Assembly: GCF_003711805.1 (NCBI RefSeq)
Contig: NZ_QXCP01000009.1
Location: 496,001-560,000, forward strand
DNA length: 64,000 bases
Direction of reading: 5' to 3'
Source: Brachybacterium sp. EE-P12
Lineage (GTDB): Bacteria > Actinomycetota > Actinomycetes > Actinomycetales > Dermabacteraceae
Shown: piece by piece, positions 50,382-59,374 of the stretch
Layout of the letters: each line of letters begins with the position of its first letter
How positions within the stretch are numbered: the first letter of the stretch is position 1
The notes under the pieces: model-generated
Databases searched by the model: none
What the model was told of the DNA's origin: nothing
Seen by the model: the letters and a program-made list of their open reading frames with translations, nothing else
Program-made: the position numbers and the translations under genes

Positions 50382-51284
50382 GTGAAGGCCTTCACCGCGC
50401 GCTACGGCGCGCCGCTGCTGATGATCCTGCCCTCGCTGATCCTCATCGGCGTGTTCGTCTACGGGCTGCTGGGGGTGAACTTCTGGACGTCCATGACTGA
50501 CAACCACACCGCGGCGCAGGCCTCGGGCCGTGAGCCGTCGGCCTTCGTGGGGCTGAGGAACTACATCGACCTGCTGCTGACCGAGGACTTCCGCCACTCG
50601 CTGGCGAACCTCGTGCTGTTCACCGCCACGTTCCTGATCGGCGCGCTCGCGATGGGCTTCGTCTGGGCGTGGCTGCTGGAGCGGCCGATGAAGGGCGGGC
50701 GGCTGTTCCAGACCGTCTACCTCTTCCCGATGGCGGTCAGCTTCGTCGCCTCCGGCGTGGTGTGGCGGTGGCTGCTGAACTCCAACCAGGGCGAGAGCGC
50801 CTCCGGGTTGAACCGGCTGTTCCAGATGCTCGGGATCGGGTTCCTGCAGAACCCGTGGTGGAACAACATCACCTTCGGCATCATGGCGATCGCGCTGCCG
50901 GCGATCTGGCAGCTCTCCGGCTACGTGATGGCGCTGTTCCTCGCCGGCTTCCGCGGGGTGCCCGACGAGCTGCGCGAGGCCGCCCGCATGGACGGCGCCT
51001 CCGAATGGCAGGTGTACCGCCTGGTGATCTTCCCGCAGCTCACCCCGGTGCTGATGAGCGCGGTGGTGATCATCGCGCACATGTCGCTGAAGTCCTTCGA
51101 CCTGATCATGTCGATCTCCTCCGCCTCCGCGTACCAGACCAAGGTGCCGGCGGTGGACATGTTCGTGTTCAAGTCCGGCTTCGACTACGCGAACTCGGCG
51201 GCGGTCGGCGCGTTCCTGCTGATCATCATCGCGTTCCTGATCGTCCCCTATCTCGTCCAGCAGCATCGGAGCCGCACCCGATGA
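50382..51284 (+). CDS. Sugar ABC transporter permease (MalF-like)
   Basis: A 300-aa permease with six membrane helices. The cytoplasmic EAA loop reads ELREAARMDGASEWQVYRLVIFPQLTP. GTG 50382 is preceded by AAGGAG with 6-nt spacing. The stop overlaps the next gene in ATGA. Confidence 0.92.
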   Translation: MKAFTARYGAPLLMILPSLILIGVFVYGLLGVNFWTSMTDNHTAAQASGREPSAFVGLRNYIDLLLTEDFRHSLANLVLFTATFLIGALAMGFVWAWLLERPMKGGRLFQTVYLFPMAVSFVASGVVWRWLLNSNQGESASGLNRLFQMLGIGFLQNPWWNNITFGIMAIALPAIWQLSGYVMALFLAGFRGVPDELREAARMDGASEWQVYRLVIFPQLTPVLMSAVVIIAHMSLKSFDLIMSISSASAYQTKVPAVDMFVFKSGFDYANSAAVGAFLLIIIAFLIVPYLVQQHRSRTR

Positions 51285-52174
51285 GCACCGCCTCCGCCAC
51301 CGCCCCGGCCGACGTGCCGGCCCCCTCCCCCGCCGCGGCCCCGCCGCCCCGCGGCGGACTGCCCTGGGCGCGCGCCCTGCGACTGCTGCTGGTCCTCATC
51401 GGCGTCGTGGTCGTGCTGATCCCCGTGTACGTCCTGGTGATCACCAGCTTCAAGGGGCAGGGCGATGCGAGCGCCGCCCGCGCCTGGGCCCTCCCGCAGG
51501 CCTGGACCTTCGAGAACTGGACCCAGGCCTGGGAGGCGCTGGGCCCCTCCATCGGGCGCAGCGTGCAGATGGTCGTGCCCTCCACGATCATCTCCGCCGT
51601 GCTGGGCTGCATGAACGGCTTCGTGCTCTCGCGCTGGCGCTTCCCCGGCGCGGACATCGTGTTCACCCTGATCCTGTTCGGGATGTTCCTGCCCTACCAG
51701 GCCGTGATGATCCCGCTGATGCAGATGCTGCTGGACGTCGGCGTGCCCAACGGGATCCCGTCGCTGATCCTGCTGCACGTGGTGTTCGGCATCCCGATCA
51801 CCACGCTGATCTTCCGCAACTACTTCGAGTCCGTGCCGCACGAGCTGATCGAGTCCGCGACCATGGACGGCGCCGGGATGCTTCGCACCTTCTGGCACAT
51901 CGCGCTGCCGCTGGCGATCCCTGCCTTCGTGGTGGTGCTGATCTGGCAGTTCACCAACGCCTGGAACGACTTCCTCTTCGCCGTGTTCTTCTCCTCGCCC
52001 GCGAACGGACCGGTCACCCTCGCGCTGAACAACCTCGCCAACGGCGCGCTGCTGGCCAACTACGGCGTCTCCATGGCCGGCGCCCTGCTCGCCTCCCTGC
52101 CCACGCTCGTGGTGTACATCGTGCTGAGCAAGTATTTCCTGGCCGGGCTGATGCAGGGGTCAGTGAAGGGGTGA
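51281..52174 (+). CDS. Sugar ABC transporter permease (MalG-like)
   Basis: A 297-aa permease. A Pro/Ala-rich N-terminal 25 residues precede six helices. The EAA loop reads HELIESATMDGAGMLRTFWHIALPLAIP. It starts in an ATGA overlap with the preceding permease and is the last gene of the transporter. No ATP-binding gene follows. Confidence 0.92.
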   Translation: MSTASATAPADVPAPSPAAAPPPRGGLPWARALRLLLVLIGVVVVLIPVYVLVITSFKGQGDASAARAWALPQAWTFENWTQAWEALGPSIGRSVQMVVPSTIISAVLGCMNGFVLSRWRFPGADIVFTLILFGMFLPYQAVMIPLMQMLLDVGVPNGIPSLILLHVVFGIPITTLIFRNYFESVPHELIESATMDGAGMLRTFWHIALPLAIPAFVVVLIWQFTNAWNDFLFAVFFSSPANGPVTLALNNLANGALLANYGVSMAGALLASLPTLVVYIVLSKYFLAGLMQGSVKG

Positions 52175-52220
52175 GCGGGGGTTCGGGGCCAGGGGCTGGT
52201 CGGGGCTGCCGCACCGACGC

Positions 52221-52282
52221 CCGTCCTCGCCCCGACATCTTTCCACCGCCGTCCGTCCTCGCCCCGACAACTTTCCACCGCC
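52221..52282. repeat. Two-copy 32-bp tandem repeat
   Basis: Unit CCGTCCTCGCCCCGACA-(T/A)-CTTTCCACCGCC occurs at 52221-52252 and 52253-52282, nearly identical. It directly abuts palindromic repeat copy 1. No function is evident. Confidence 0.8.
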
Positions 52283-52339
52283 GAGTGCTGCATCTGGACC
52301 GCTATGACGGCCCGATAACGACTCAATCGCAGCACTCGG
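52281..52339. repeat. Palindromic intergenic repeat, copy 1 (diverged)
   Basis: CCGAGTGCTGC at the left end pairs with GCAGCACTCGG at the right end (11 bp). The inner arms are diverged; the centre GGACCGCTATGACGGCCCGATA is shared with the copies at 60061 and 62765. The right arm overlaps the end of the SorC-type regulator gene and supplies its last codons and stop. Confidence 0.85.
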
Positions 52340-53369
52340 TGGCGGCTGCGGGCGGGCCCGCGCCGGTGTCGAGGAGGGCGTCAGCCGTCTGCTCGTCGAT
52401 CACCAGGTCGGTGATGTGCCCGCCGACCAGCGCGGCGTGCAGCGCGGTGATCTTGTGGATCCCGGAGACGGCGCAGATCCGTCGAGGGATGGAGCGCAGC
52501 GCCTCGAGGTCCGGTCCGCTGGTGCGGGCGTTCAGGCGCACGGGCGCGGTCTCCCCGTCCGCGTCGAAGAAGGTGGCGGCGATGTCGCCGACGGCGCCGT
52601 CCTCCTGGAGCAGGCGGAAGTCGGCGTCCTCGAGGAAGTTCCCGTACAGGTGCGGGGCGCTGGGCAGACCGTCGGACACGGTGCCGACGTTGAACACGAA
52701 GACGTCGGCGTTCTGGATCAGTTGCGTGCTCTGCAGGATCAGCCGGTCCCGCTCCAGGGCCCTGGCGAGCCCCGGGGTGTCGAAGAACAGCGGCAGCGGC
52801 CGCTGCAGGGCGTTAGCACCGAAGGCATGCCCGTAGCGGTCCATCATCGCGTACGCATAGTGCACGCCGACGGCGGTTCCGTTGCCCATCCCGTTGACCT
52901 GGACGACGCGGCAGTTCGTGACGGCCTTCGGCCGGAGCCTGCTGCTGATGGCGTTGACCATGGTCCCCCACGCCACGGCGAGCACCGCGTCCGAGGTCAC
53001 GACATCGCGCAGGAGCCGGGCCGCGGCCTCCGCAGTGCGCGCGTGCTTCTCCTGTGCCGACACCTCCTCGGTGACCGGCACAACGTGAGGGGTCACGCCG
53101 TAGGTGCTCGCGAGCCGCGCCGAGAGCTGCGAGGCGCGGGCACCGGGCTGGAACACCTTGATCTCGACGATGCCGTCCTCGCGGGCCCGCGCCAGCAGCC
53201 GGGAAACCGTGGCACGGGAGGTCTGCAGCTCACGCGCCACCGCGTCCATGGTCTTCTTCTCGATGTAGTACGCGACCGCCGCACGAACAGCTCTCCCCTC
53301 CTGCTCCGACAGGCCGTCCCGGCCCTCCGCGCGGTGCTCGGTGGCCGGCTGCTCCTCTGGGCTGTGCAT
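52323..53369 (-). CDS. SorC/DeoR-type sugar-binding transcriptional regulator
   Basis: A 348-aa regulator. An N-terminal helix-turn-helix (KTMDAVARELQTSRATVSRLLARAREDGIVEI) is joined to a SorC-type effector domain (AVAWGTMVNAISSRL, VVQVNGMGN, VFNVGTVSDG, VSGIHKITALHAALVGGHITDLVIDE). It should respond to a phosphorylated sugar and control the divergent operon starting at 53.75 kb. ATG 53369 lies 6 nt after CATGAT (leaderless). The final five codons come from the palindromic repeat. Confidence 0.9.
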   Translation of the reverse strand: MHSPEEQPATEHRAEGRDGLSEQEGRAVRAAVAYYIEKKTMDAVARELQTSRATVSRLLARAREDGIVEIKVFQPGARASQLSARLASTYGVTPHVVPVTEEVSAQEKHARTAEAAARLLRDVVTSDAVLAVAWGTMVNAISSRLRPKAVTNCRVVQVNGMGNGTAVGVHYAYAMMDRYGHAFGANALQRPLPLFFDTPGLARALERDRLILQSTQLIQNADVFVFNVGTVSDGLPSAPHLYGNFLEDADFRLLQEDGAVGDIAATFFDADGETAPVRLNARTSGPDLEALRSIPRRICAVSGIHKITALHAALVGGHITDLVIDEQTADALLDTGAGPPAAATECCD

Positions 53370-53375
53370 GCCCGG

Positions 53376-53381
53376 ATCATG
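53376..53381 (-). promoter_or_regulatory. -10 box of leaderless SorC-type regulator
   Basis: Minus-strand CATGAT lies 6 nt before ATG 53369. Confidence 0.45.
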
Positions 53382-53418
53382 CCAGGCACGCTCCGACGTC
53401 GCCGAGGTCTCACCCGTC

Positions 53419-53436
53419 GGTGAACCGACGTTCACC
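53419..53436. promoter_or_regulatory. Candidate SorC-type operator 1
   Basis: GGTGAAC-CGAC-GTTCACC, a perfect 7+7 inverted repeat with a 4-nt centre. It lies about 40 bp upstream of the regulator -10 box and inside the divergent region. Confidence 0.5.
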
Positions 53437-53597
53437 CGCTCATCATGCGCCTGTCACCTGCGAGTCTGCTGCTCCCCCGCCCTCCTGCCGGACAGAACTT
53501 CCCTGGCCGGAGCCATACTCGGCCTCGCTGTGGATGCGAATGCGTTCATCCCTGGACGGAAGCCCACGTGACAGAGGGCGAGCGCTCGACAGAGCGC

Positions 53598-53609
53598 GAA
53601 CATCCGTTC
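53598..53609. promoter_or_regulatory. Candidate SorC-type operator 2
   Basis: GAAC-ATCC-GTTC repeats the core and spacing of the site at 53419. It lies nearer the FAD oxidoreductase operon. A looser GCGAATGCGTTCATCC lies between them at 53536-53551. Confidence 0.4.
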
Positions 53610-53752
53610 ATCGCCCTTGTGGCCGTCGTGGCCCGCCCGCACGCTCTGGATGAGCACACCTGACTCGAGCACCCCCGGCGCACGGCACACCGTCCGACGC
53701 GCCGCGCGGGACTGCTCGAGGGACCGGCGCCGGAACCGAGAAGGGATGGGAC

Positions 53753-55201
53753 ATGCGGGAGTACACCCGGAGCATCACCACCGAGCCGAGCACCGACGTG
53801 CTGGTCGTCGGCAGCGGCCCTGCCGGCATCGCCGCCGCGATCGCGGCGGCGCGCGGCGGGGCGTCCGTGCGGCTGGTCGAGCGCTTCGGGTTCCTCGGCG
53901 GGAACCTCACCGGCGGGCTCGTCGGGCCCTGTATGACCTCGTTCTCCCTGGACGGGAGGACCCAGCTGATCCGCGGGATCTTCGACGAGTTCGTGCGCAG
54001 GATGGAGGCGCTCGGAGGCGCGGTCCATCCCTCCCAGACCGTCTCCGGCAGCCCGTACTCGGGGTTCATGACGTTCGGCCACGAGGCGGTGACGCCCTTC
54101 GACCCAGAGGTCGCCAAGCGCGTCTCGATGGAGATGGTGCTCGAGGCGGGCGTGGAGCTGATGCTGCACTCCCTGGTGATCGACACCGTGGTGGAGGACG
54201 GGGCGGTGACCGGGGTGATCGTCGCGCACAAGGGCGGCCTCTCCTTCCTCCCGGCCGAGGTGACGATCGATGCCAGCGGAGACGGCGACGTCGCCGCGCG
54301 GAGCGGGGCGGAGTTCGGCTACGGGCGCGAGGAGGACGGCGAGGTCCAGCCGATGACGCTGTTCTTCCGCATCCGGGACGTGGACGACGAGGCGGTGACG
54401 CGCTACCAGGAGGCACACCCCGAGGAGCGCTTCCCCTTCCAGTCCGTCGTGGAGCGCGTGCACCGCGAGGGCACGTACTCGCTGCCGCGCCGAGGGGTGC
54501 AGCTGTTCAAGACCCTGGAGCCCGGCGTGTGGCGCGTGAACACCACGCGTGTCACCGGCGTCGACGGCACGGACGTCCACGACCTCACCCGCGCAGAGGT
54601 CGAGGCACGCCGTCAGGTGGTGCAGCTGCTGGACTTCTTCCGCCGCGAGCTCCCGGGCATGGAGAACTGCCGACTGCTGGACACCGCCGGGACCATCGGG
54701 GTGCGCGAGACCCGCCGGGTCGAGGGCGAGTACACGCTCACCCTGGAGGACCTCGTCGAAGGCCGTCCTTTCGACGACGTGATCGCCGTCGCCGGCTATC
54801 CGGTGGACATCCACAGCCCCACCTCGATCAACGGCCCCTTCGACGACGGCGTCCCGTCGACGGCGAACGTCTACGAGATCCCCTACCGCGCCCTCGTCCC
54901 CGCCCGGCTGGACGGTCTGCTGATGGCGGGCCGCTGCATCTCGGGCAGCCACGAGGCGCTCGCAGCGATCCGCGTGATGCCGCCCGCCTTCGCGCTCGGC
55001 GAGGCCGCCGGCGCCGCCGCGGCCAGCGCCGTCGACGCCCATCTCGCCCCGCGCGAGATCGACGTGAGCGCGCTGCAGGAGGGCCTGCTGGACCAGGGCG
55101 CGTATCTCGGCGAGCGCCTCCGCGCGCCGGCCCAGTCGGCACTCGGGCCGTCGGCCGGCGTGCCATCGAGCGCTGCCCCGCAGACCGCTGCATCCCGCTG
55201 A
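53753..55201 (+). CDS. FAD-dependent oxidoreductase
   Basis: A 482-aa flavoprotein of the FAD_oxidored (PF12831-type) group. The dinucleotide-binding loop is VLVVGSGPAGIAAAIAAARGG, followed by VRLVERFGFLGGNLTGG; TIDASGDGDVAARSG and AGRCISGSHEALAAIRVMPPAFALGEAAG are the usual later motifs. It is cytosolic and oxidises an unknown small molecule, probably the imported substrate. ATG 53753 follows AGAAGGGA. It is first in the operon with Ugp-like transporter genes. Confidence 0.87.
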   Translation: MREYTRSITTEPSTDVLVVGSGPAGIAAAIAAARGGASVRLVERFGFLGGNLTGGLVGPCMTSFSLDGRTQLIRGIFDEFVRRMEALGGAVHPSQTVSGSPYSGFMTFGHEAVTPFDPEVAKRVSMEMVLEAGVELMLHSLVIDTVVEDGAVTGVIVAHKGGLSFLPAEVTIDASGDGDVAARSGAEFGYGREEDGEVQPMTLFFRIRDVDDEAVTRYQEAHPEERFPFQSVVERVHREGTYSLPRRGVQLFKTLEPGVWRVNTTRVTGVDGTDVHDLTRAEVEARRQVVQLLDFFRRELPGMENCRLLDTAGTIGVRETRRVEGEYTLTLEDLVEGRPFDDVIAVAGYPVDIHSPTSINGPFDDGVPSTANVYEIPYRALVPARLDGLLMAGRCISGSHEALAAIRVMPPAFALGEAAGAAAASAVDAHLAPREIDVSALQEGLLDQGAYLGERLRAPAQSALGPSAGVPSSAAPQTAASR

Positions 55202-55255
55202 TCCCGCCCTTCCCGTCACTGACCTGTTCCACCAACTGCCCGAGGAGCACTGATC

Positions 55256-56578
55256 ATGAGGCGCCGTACCTTCTCGCTCGCCGCCGCCGTCTCGGCCGCC
55301 GGCCTCGCCGTGTCGTCCTGCAGCGGATCCGGCGGCGCGGAGCGCGGACCGGACGACGAGCTCATCGTCACCTTCTGGCACTCGATGCGCGGCAACAACG
55401 CCGAGCAGCTCGAGTCCTTCGTCGAGGAGTTCAACGAGTCCCAGTCCGAGATCCGCATCGACGCGTCCTTCCAGGGCATGTACGACGAGGCGCAGACGAA
55501 GCTGATGCAGGTGGTCGGGACGAAGGACGCCCCGGACCTGATGCAGCTGGGATCCGGGGCGAAGCGGGAGATCATCGACTCCGGCATCGCCCGGCCCATG
55601 CAGGAGCTCATCGACGCCGCCGGCTTCGACACCTCGGCGATCCAGCCCAGCATCCTCAGCTCCCGGCAGGTTGAGGGCATGCTCCCCGCGATGCCGCAGG
55701 CGACGTCGGCCGCCGTGATGTTCTTCAACCGCGACCTGTTCGAGGAGGCGGGCCTCGACGCCGACGCGCCACCGCAGTCCTTCTCCGAGATCCGCGAGGC
55801 ATCGCAGACGCTCGTCGATGCCGGGCTCGTCTCCCAGGGCATCGCGATGCTCACCGACGGTGGTCCGTTCGTGGACATGATGGCCAATCAGGGCGAACTC
55901 ATCCTCGACCAGGACAACGGACGCTCGGGCCGGCCCACCACGGCGGTCTTCGACTCCGAGGCCGGGGTGGAGACGATGACCTGGGTGCGGGACATGCACG
56001 CCGACGGGCTCCTGGCGAACTTCGGCCGCTCCTTCGACGACCTGCGACCGCCGTGGTACGCGGGGGACGTCGCGATGATCCTCGACACCAGCGCCGCCTC
56101 GATCATCCACGACCAGGAGACGAGCTTCGCCGTCGGCGCGGGGTACTTCCCGGTCCCCGACGGGGTCGAGTCGCAGGGCTCGGTGATCGGCGGCGCCGAT
56201 CTGTGGATCTTCGCCGACTCCGCCGAGGAGACGCAGACTGCGGCGTTCGAGTTCGTCGCCCACCTGCTGGACCCGGAGGTGCAGGCCCGGTGGGCCGCGG
56301 GCACCGGCTACTACCCGATCACGACCGCGTCCTACGACGAGCCCGTGCTCACGAAGGCGATGGAGGAGATCGAGTCGATTCGGGTCGCCAACGAGCAGGT
56401 CGGCGACAGCGAGACCAGCCCCGCCTCGCTCGGGACCGTCTCCGGGGTCAGCGTGACGACGTACGTGGCCGACGCCTGGGAGCGGATCTACGACGGCGCG
56501 GACCCACGGGCCGAGCTGGACGCCGCCGCCGCGGAGGTCACCAGCGCGCTGGAGTCGTACAACGATGCGAACGGCTGA
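55256..56578 (+). CDS. Ugp-like ABC transporter, lipoprotein substrate-binding subunit
   Basis: A 440-aa SBP. Lipoprotein signal MRRRTFSLAAAVSAAGLAVSSCSG ends at Cys. DELIVTFWHSMRGNNAEQLESFVEEFNESQ is the typical UgpB-type opening, and DLMQLGSG and MPQATSAAVMFFNRDLFEEAG follow. UgpB relatives bind glycerol 3-phosphate or its diesters, but sugar-binding members are equally similar. The gene end overlaps the next start by 14 bp. Confidence 0.87.
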   Translation: MRRRTFSLAAAVSAAGLAVSSCSGSGGAERGPDDELIVTFWHSMRGNNAEQLESFVEEFNESQSEIRIDASFQGMYDEAQTKLMQVVGTKDAPDLMQLGSGAKREIIDSGIARPMQELIDAAGFDTSAIQPSILSSRQVEGMLPAMPQATSAAVMFFNRDLFEEAGLDADAPPQSFSEIREASQTLVDAGLVSQGIAMLTDGGPFVDMMANQGELILDQDNGRSGRPTTAVFDSEAGVETMTWVRDMHADGLLANFGRSFDDLRPPWYAGDVAMILDTSAASIIHDQETSFAVGAGYFPVPDGVESQGSVIGGADLWIFADSAEETQTAAFEFVAHLLDPEVQARWAAGTGYYPITTASYDEPVLTKAMEEIESIRVANEQVGDSETSPASLGTVSGVSVTTYVADAWERIYDGADPRAELDAAAAEVTSALESYNDANG

Positions 56579-57626
56579 GCAGGCGGGATCGCCGGGCGCA
56601 GGGCCGGCGGGCACGGGGCCGGCGAAGGCGGGTCCGGGCTCCGCGTCGAGTGCCGCGACGTCGGCGGCTCCTGCCGACGGCGCGAGTCCAGGGTCCTCGA
56701 GCGGGCGCCCGCGAGGCGCACTACCGGTCGAGCGCGCCCGTCGGCGCCGGCGTCGGGCACTGCTCGAGGCGGTGAGCGGGATCGGCTATCTCTCGCCGGC
56801 CCTGGTCATCCTCGGGGTGTTCCTCTTCTACCCGCTGCTCAAGACCGGCTATCTCAGCGCCTTCATCACCGACGTCCGCGGGAGAGCGGTGAGGCTCGCC
56901 GGGTGGGAGAACTACCTCGACGTCCTCACCTCCTCGACCTTCCTCCCCTCGCTGCGGCTGACGTTCCTGTTCGCGCTCATGACGGTGCCGTCGACGATCG
57001 TCATCGCGCTGCTGCTGGCGGTGATGACGAACCGTCGGCTGCGCGGAATCACGCTGTTCCGCACCACCTACGCCTCGACGATGGCGGTCTCCGCTGCGGC
57101 GGCCGCGGTGATGTTCCGGGCTCTGTTCCATCCGAGCGCCGGCGCGTTCAACACGATCCTGGGGATGCTGGGTCTGCCCGAGGTCGGCTGGCTCACCGAT
57201 CCGAGCCTCGCCCTGATCTCGGTGGCGCTGACGACGGTGTGGATGAGCCTCGGGTTCAACTTCCTGGTGCTGCTGGGAGGCCTGCAGTCGATCCCCGACG
57301 AGCTCTACGAGGCGGCCATGATCGACGGGGCCGGCAGCTGGCGACGGCTGGTGCACGTGACGGTCCCGCTGCTCTCCCCCGTACTGCTGTTCGTCGGGAT
57401 CGTGCTGGTGATCGACTCGTTCCAGTCCTTCGGCCAGATCGACATCCTCACCCAGGGCGGCCCCGCCGGGTCGACGAACCTCATCGTCTACGAGATCTAC
57501 CAGAACGCGTTCACCAGGAACGAGGTCGGGTTCGCGAGCGCGCAGGCGGTGGTCCTGTTCCTGATCGTCCTGGTGCTGACCGCCCTCCAGTTCAAGATCT
57601 CGGAGAGGAAGGTGCACTACCAATGA
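56565..57626 (+). CDS. Ugp-like ABC transporter permease (UgpA-like)
   Basis: A 353-aa permease. The first about 65 residues are Gly/Ala/Ser-rich and then basic, unusually long for the family; a later start cannot be excluded. Six helices follow, with EAA loop ELYEAAMIDGAGSWRRLVHVTVPLLSP. It overlaps the SBP gene by 14 bp and the next permease by 4 bp. Confidence 0.9.
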   Translation: MRTAEQAGSPGAGPAGTGPAKAGPGSASSAATSAAPADGASPGSSSGRPRGALPVERARRRRRRALLEAVSGIGYLSPALVILGVFLFYPLLKTGYLSAFITDVRGRAVRLAGWENYLDVLTSSTFLPSLRLTFLFALMTVPSTIVIALLLAVMTNRRLRGITLFRTTYASTMAVSAAAAAVMFRALFHPSAGAFNTILGMLGLPEVGWLTDPSLALISVALTTVWMSLGFNFLVLLGGLQSIPDELYEAAMIDGAGSWRRLVHVTVPLLSPVLLFVGIVLVIDSFQSFGQIDILTQGGPAGSTNLIVYEIYQNAFTRNEVGFASAQAVVLFLIVLVLTALQFKISERKVHYQ

Positions 57627-58447
57627 AACCCGTGATGGGCCGACGCTCGAGGGTGCTCACCTATGCGGTGCTCGTGGCGCTCGCGCTGATGACCGCCTTC
57701 CCCGTGCTCTACGCCCTCTCCGTGAGCCTGATGTCGCAGGCGGACTTCAACGCCGGGGCGTTCCTCCCCTCCCGCCCCGAGCCCGCGAACTATGCCCGCG
57801 CGATGGAGAGCTTCCCGCTGCTGAAGTACCTCGCGAACTCGGTGATCATGTCGCTGCTGGTGACTGTGGCGCTGCTGGTCACCAGCTCGACGGCGGCCTT
57901 CGCCTTCACCTTCGTGGCGTTCCGGGGACGCGGCATCTTCTTCGGGCTGATCATCGCGACGATGATGATCCCCTGGGAGGCGACAATCATCGTGAACTTC
58001 CAGACCGTGCGGGATCTGGACTGGCTCAACACCTTCGCAGGCCTGTCCGTGCCGTCGTTCGCCACCGCCTTCGGCATCTTCCTGCTGCGCCAGTCCTTCC
58101 TGACGCTGCCGCAGGACCTGTACGACGCGGCACGGATCGACGGCTGCCCGCGCCGACGGTTCTTCGTGACGATGGTGATCCCGCTGTCCCGCCCGATGCT
58201 CGCCACGCTGGCGGTGTACGGCTTCCTCACCACATGGAACAAGTACCTGTGGCCGCTGCTGGTGACCAGCGACGACCGCGTGCGCACCGTACAGATCGGC
58301 CTGAAGATGATGCAGGGCGAGGAGATGACGGCATGGCCGGTGGTGATGGCCGCCGTGGTGATGGCGATCGTCCCGACGCTGGTGGTGCTGCTGTTCGGCG
58401 TCCGGAGCCTGCAGCGAGGACTGATGTCAGGAGCACTGAAAGGATGA
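57623..58447 (+). CDS. Ugp-like ABC transporter permease (UgpE-like)
   Basis: A 274-aa permease with six helices and EAA loop DLYDAARIDGCPRRRFFVTMVIPLSRP. The segment TTWNKYLWPLLVT is typical of UgpE/MalG-type proteins. It starts in an ATGA overlap and ends in an overlap with the phosphodiesterase gene. No ATPase gene is present. Confidence 0.92.
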   Translation: MKPVMGRRSRVLTYAVLVALALMTAFPVLYALSVSLMSQADFNAGAFLPSRPEPANYARAMESFPLLKYLANSVIMSLLVTVALLVTSSTAAFAFTFVAFRGRGIFFGLIIATMMIPWEATIIVNFQTVRDLDWLNTFAGLSVPSFATAFGIFLLRQSFLTLPQDLYDAARIDGCPRRRFFVTMVIPLSRPMLATLAVYGFLTTWNKYLWPLLVTSDDRVRTVQIGLKMMQGEEMTAWPVVMAAVVMAIVPTLVVLLFGVRSLQRGLMSGALKG

Positions 58448-59319
58448 CCATGAGGTACACGCACGACGGCAAGCGACGCAAGGCTCTCTTCGTCGGGGTC
58501 GACGGGGTGCGCGACGACGTGCTGCGCGAGCTCGCCCCGCCCTCCGTCCGGGATCTCGCCTCCTGCGGGCGCTGGTGGTCGACGACGATGCCCGACGTCG
58601 ACGTCGCCCCGACCGTCACCGCCGTCGGCTGGTCGACGCTGCTGACCGGGGTCGGGCCGGCGACCCACCGGGTCTCCGGGAACGAGGACGAGCTGCATCT
58701 GCTGCACCGCTATCCGTCGGTGCTCACCCGCGCCTACTGCGCCGACCGGGAGATCCGCACCTACGCCGCCGCCTCGGCGCTCATCTTCGGCACACACTTC
58801 GGCCCCGGGCCGATCCTCGGACCCGGCGTGAACGTGCTCGACTTCTACGACCGACGCGAGCACCCCCGGGGCTTCTACGACACCGATCCCCTGGTGCTCG
58901 AGGACGCGGCGCGCGAGCTCGGCTCCGGGGAGCACGACCTCTCCTTCGTCTACTTCGGCCAGGGCGACAAGATCGCGCACGAGCACGGCGCGGGCGAGCA
59001 GTACCGCAAGACCATCGGGGTGCTCGACAGCTATCTGGGCCGGCTCCTGGAGGCGGTCAGGCAGCGCTCGACCTTCGACCGAGAGGAGTGGCTGGTCGTG
59101 CTCAGCACCGATCACGGCCACCTCGACGAAGGCGGCCACGGCGGCGGCTCCTGGCAGGAGCGCCAGTCGTTCCTCATCGCAGGCCTCCTAGGCGGCGGGC
59201 CGACGGACCCGTGGCGCGAGGCGGCCGAGCCCGTCGACCTCGCCCCGACGCTCATGGAGCACCTCGCCGTCCCCGTGGACCCCGCCTGGGGCTACGAGGG
59301 ACGGGCACTGCAGCTGTGA
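58444..59319 (+). CDS. Alkaline-phosphatase-superfamily phosphodiesterase
   Basis: A 291-aa enzyme. KALFVGVDGVRDDVL supplies a metal-binding Asp; APTVTAVGWSTLLTG holds the Thr nucleophile region; YFGQGDKIAHEHG and VLSTDHGHLDEGGHGG provide the remaining metal ligands. This fits the nucleotide pyrophosphatase/phosphodiesterase group. It has no signal peptide, so it acts in the cytosol, probably on the imported phosphodiester. ATG 58444 overlaps the permease stop; ATG 58450 is an alternative. Confidence 0.85.
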   Translation: MTMRYTHDGKRRKALFVGVDGVRDDVLRELAPPSVRDLASCGRWWSTTMPDVDVAPTVTAVGWSTLLTGVGPATHRVSGNEDELHLLHRYPSVLTRAYCADREIRTYAAASALIFGTHFGPGPILGPGVNVLDFYDRREHPRGFYDTDPLVLEDAARELGSGEHDLSFVYFGQGDKIAHEHGAGEQYRKTIGVLDSYLGRLLEAVRQRSTFDREEWLVVLSTDHGHLDEGGHGGGSWQERQSFLIAGLLGGGPTDPWREAAEPVDLAPTLMEHLAVPVDPAWGYEGRALQL

Positions 59320-59374
59320 AAGAGGGCAGAGCTTCCCCGGGCGTTTCACGTCGGTTCGACGTACCCTTGGAAGC

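Larger units (their letters stand above)
53370..53752. other. 383-bp divergent regulatory region
   Basis: No gene is supported here. It separates the SorC-type regulator from the FAD oxidoreductase operon and carries the inverted repeats at 53419-53436 and 53598-53609. Confidence 0.6.

Noticed and set aside
53419..53436. PHO box in the SorC-type regulatory region
   Set aside because: It contains GGTGAAC and GTTCACC, but as an inverted repeat with a 4-nt gap, not as 11-bp direct repeats. A SorC/DeoR operator fits better.
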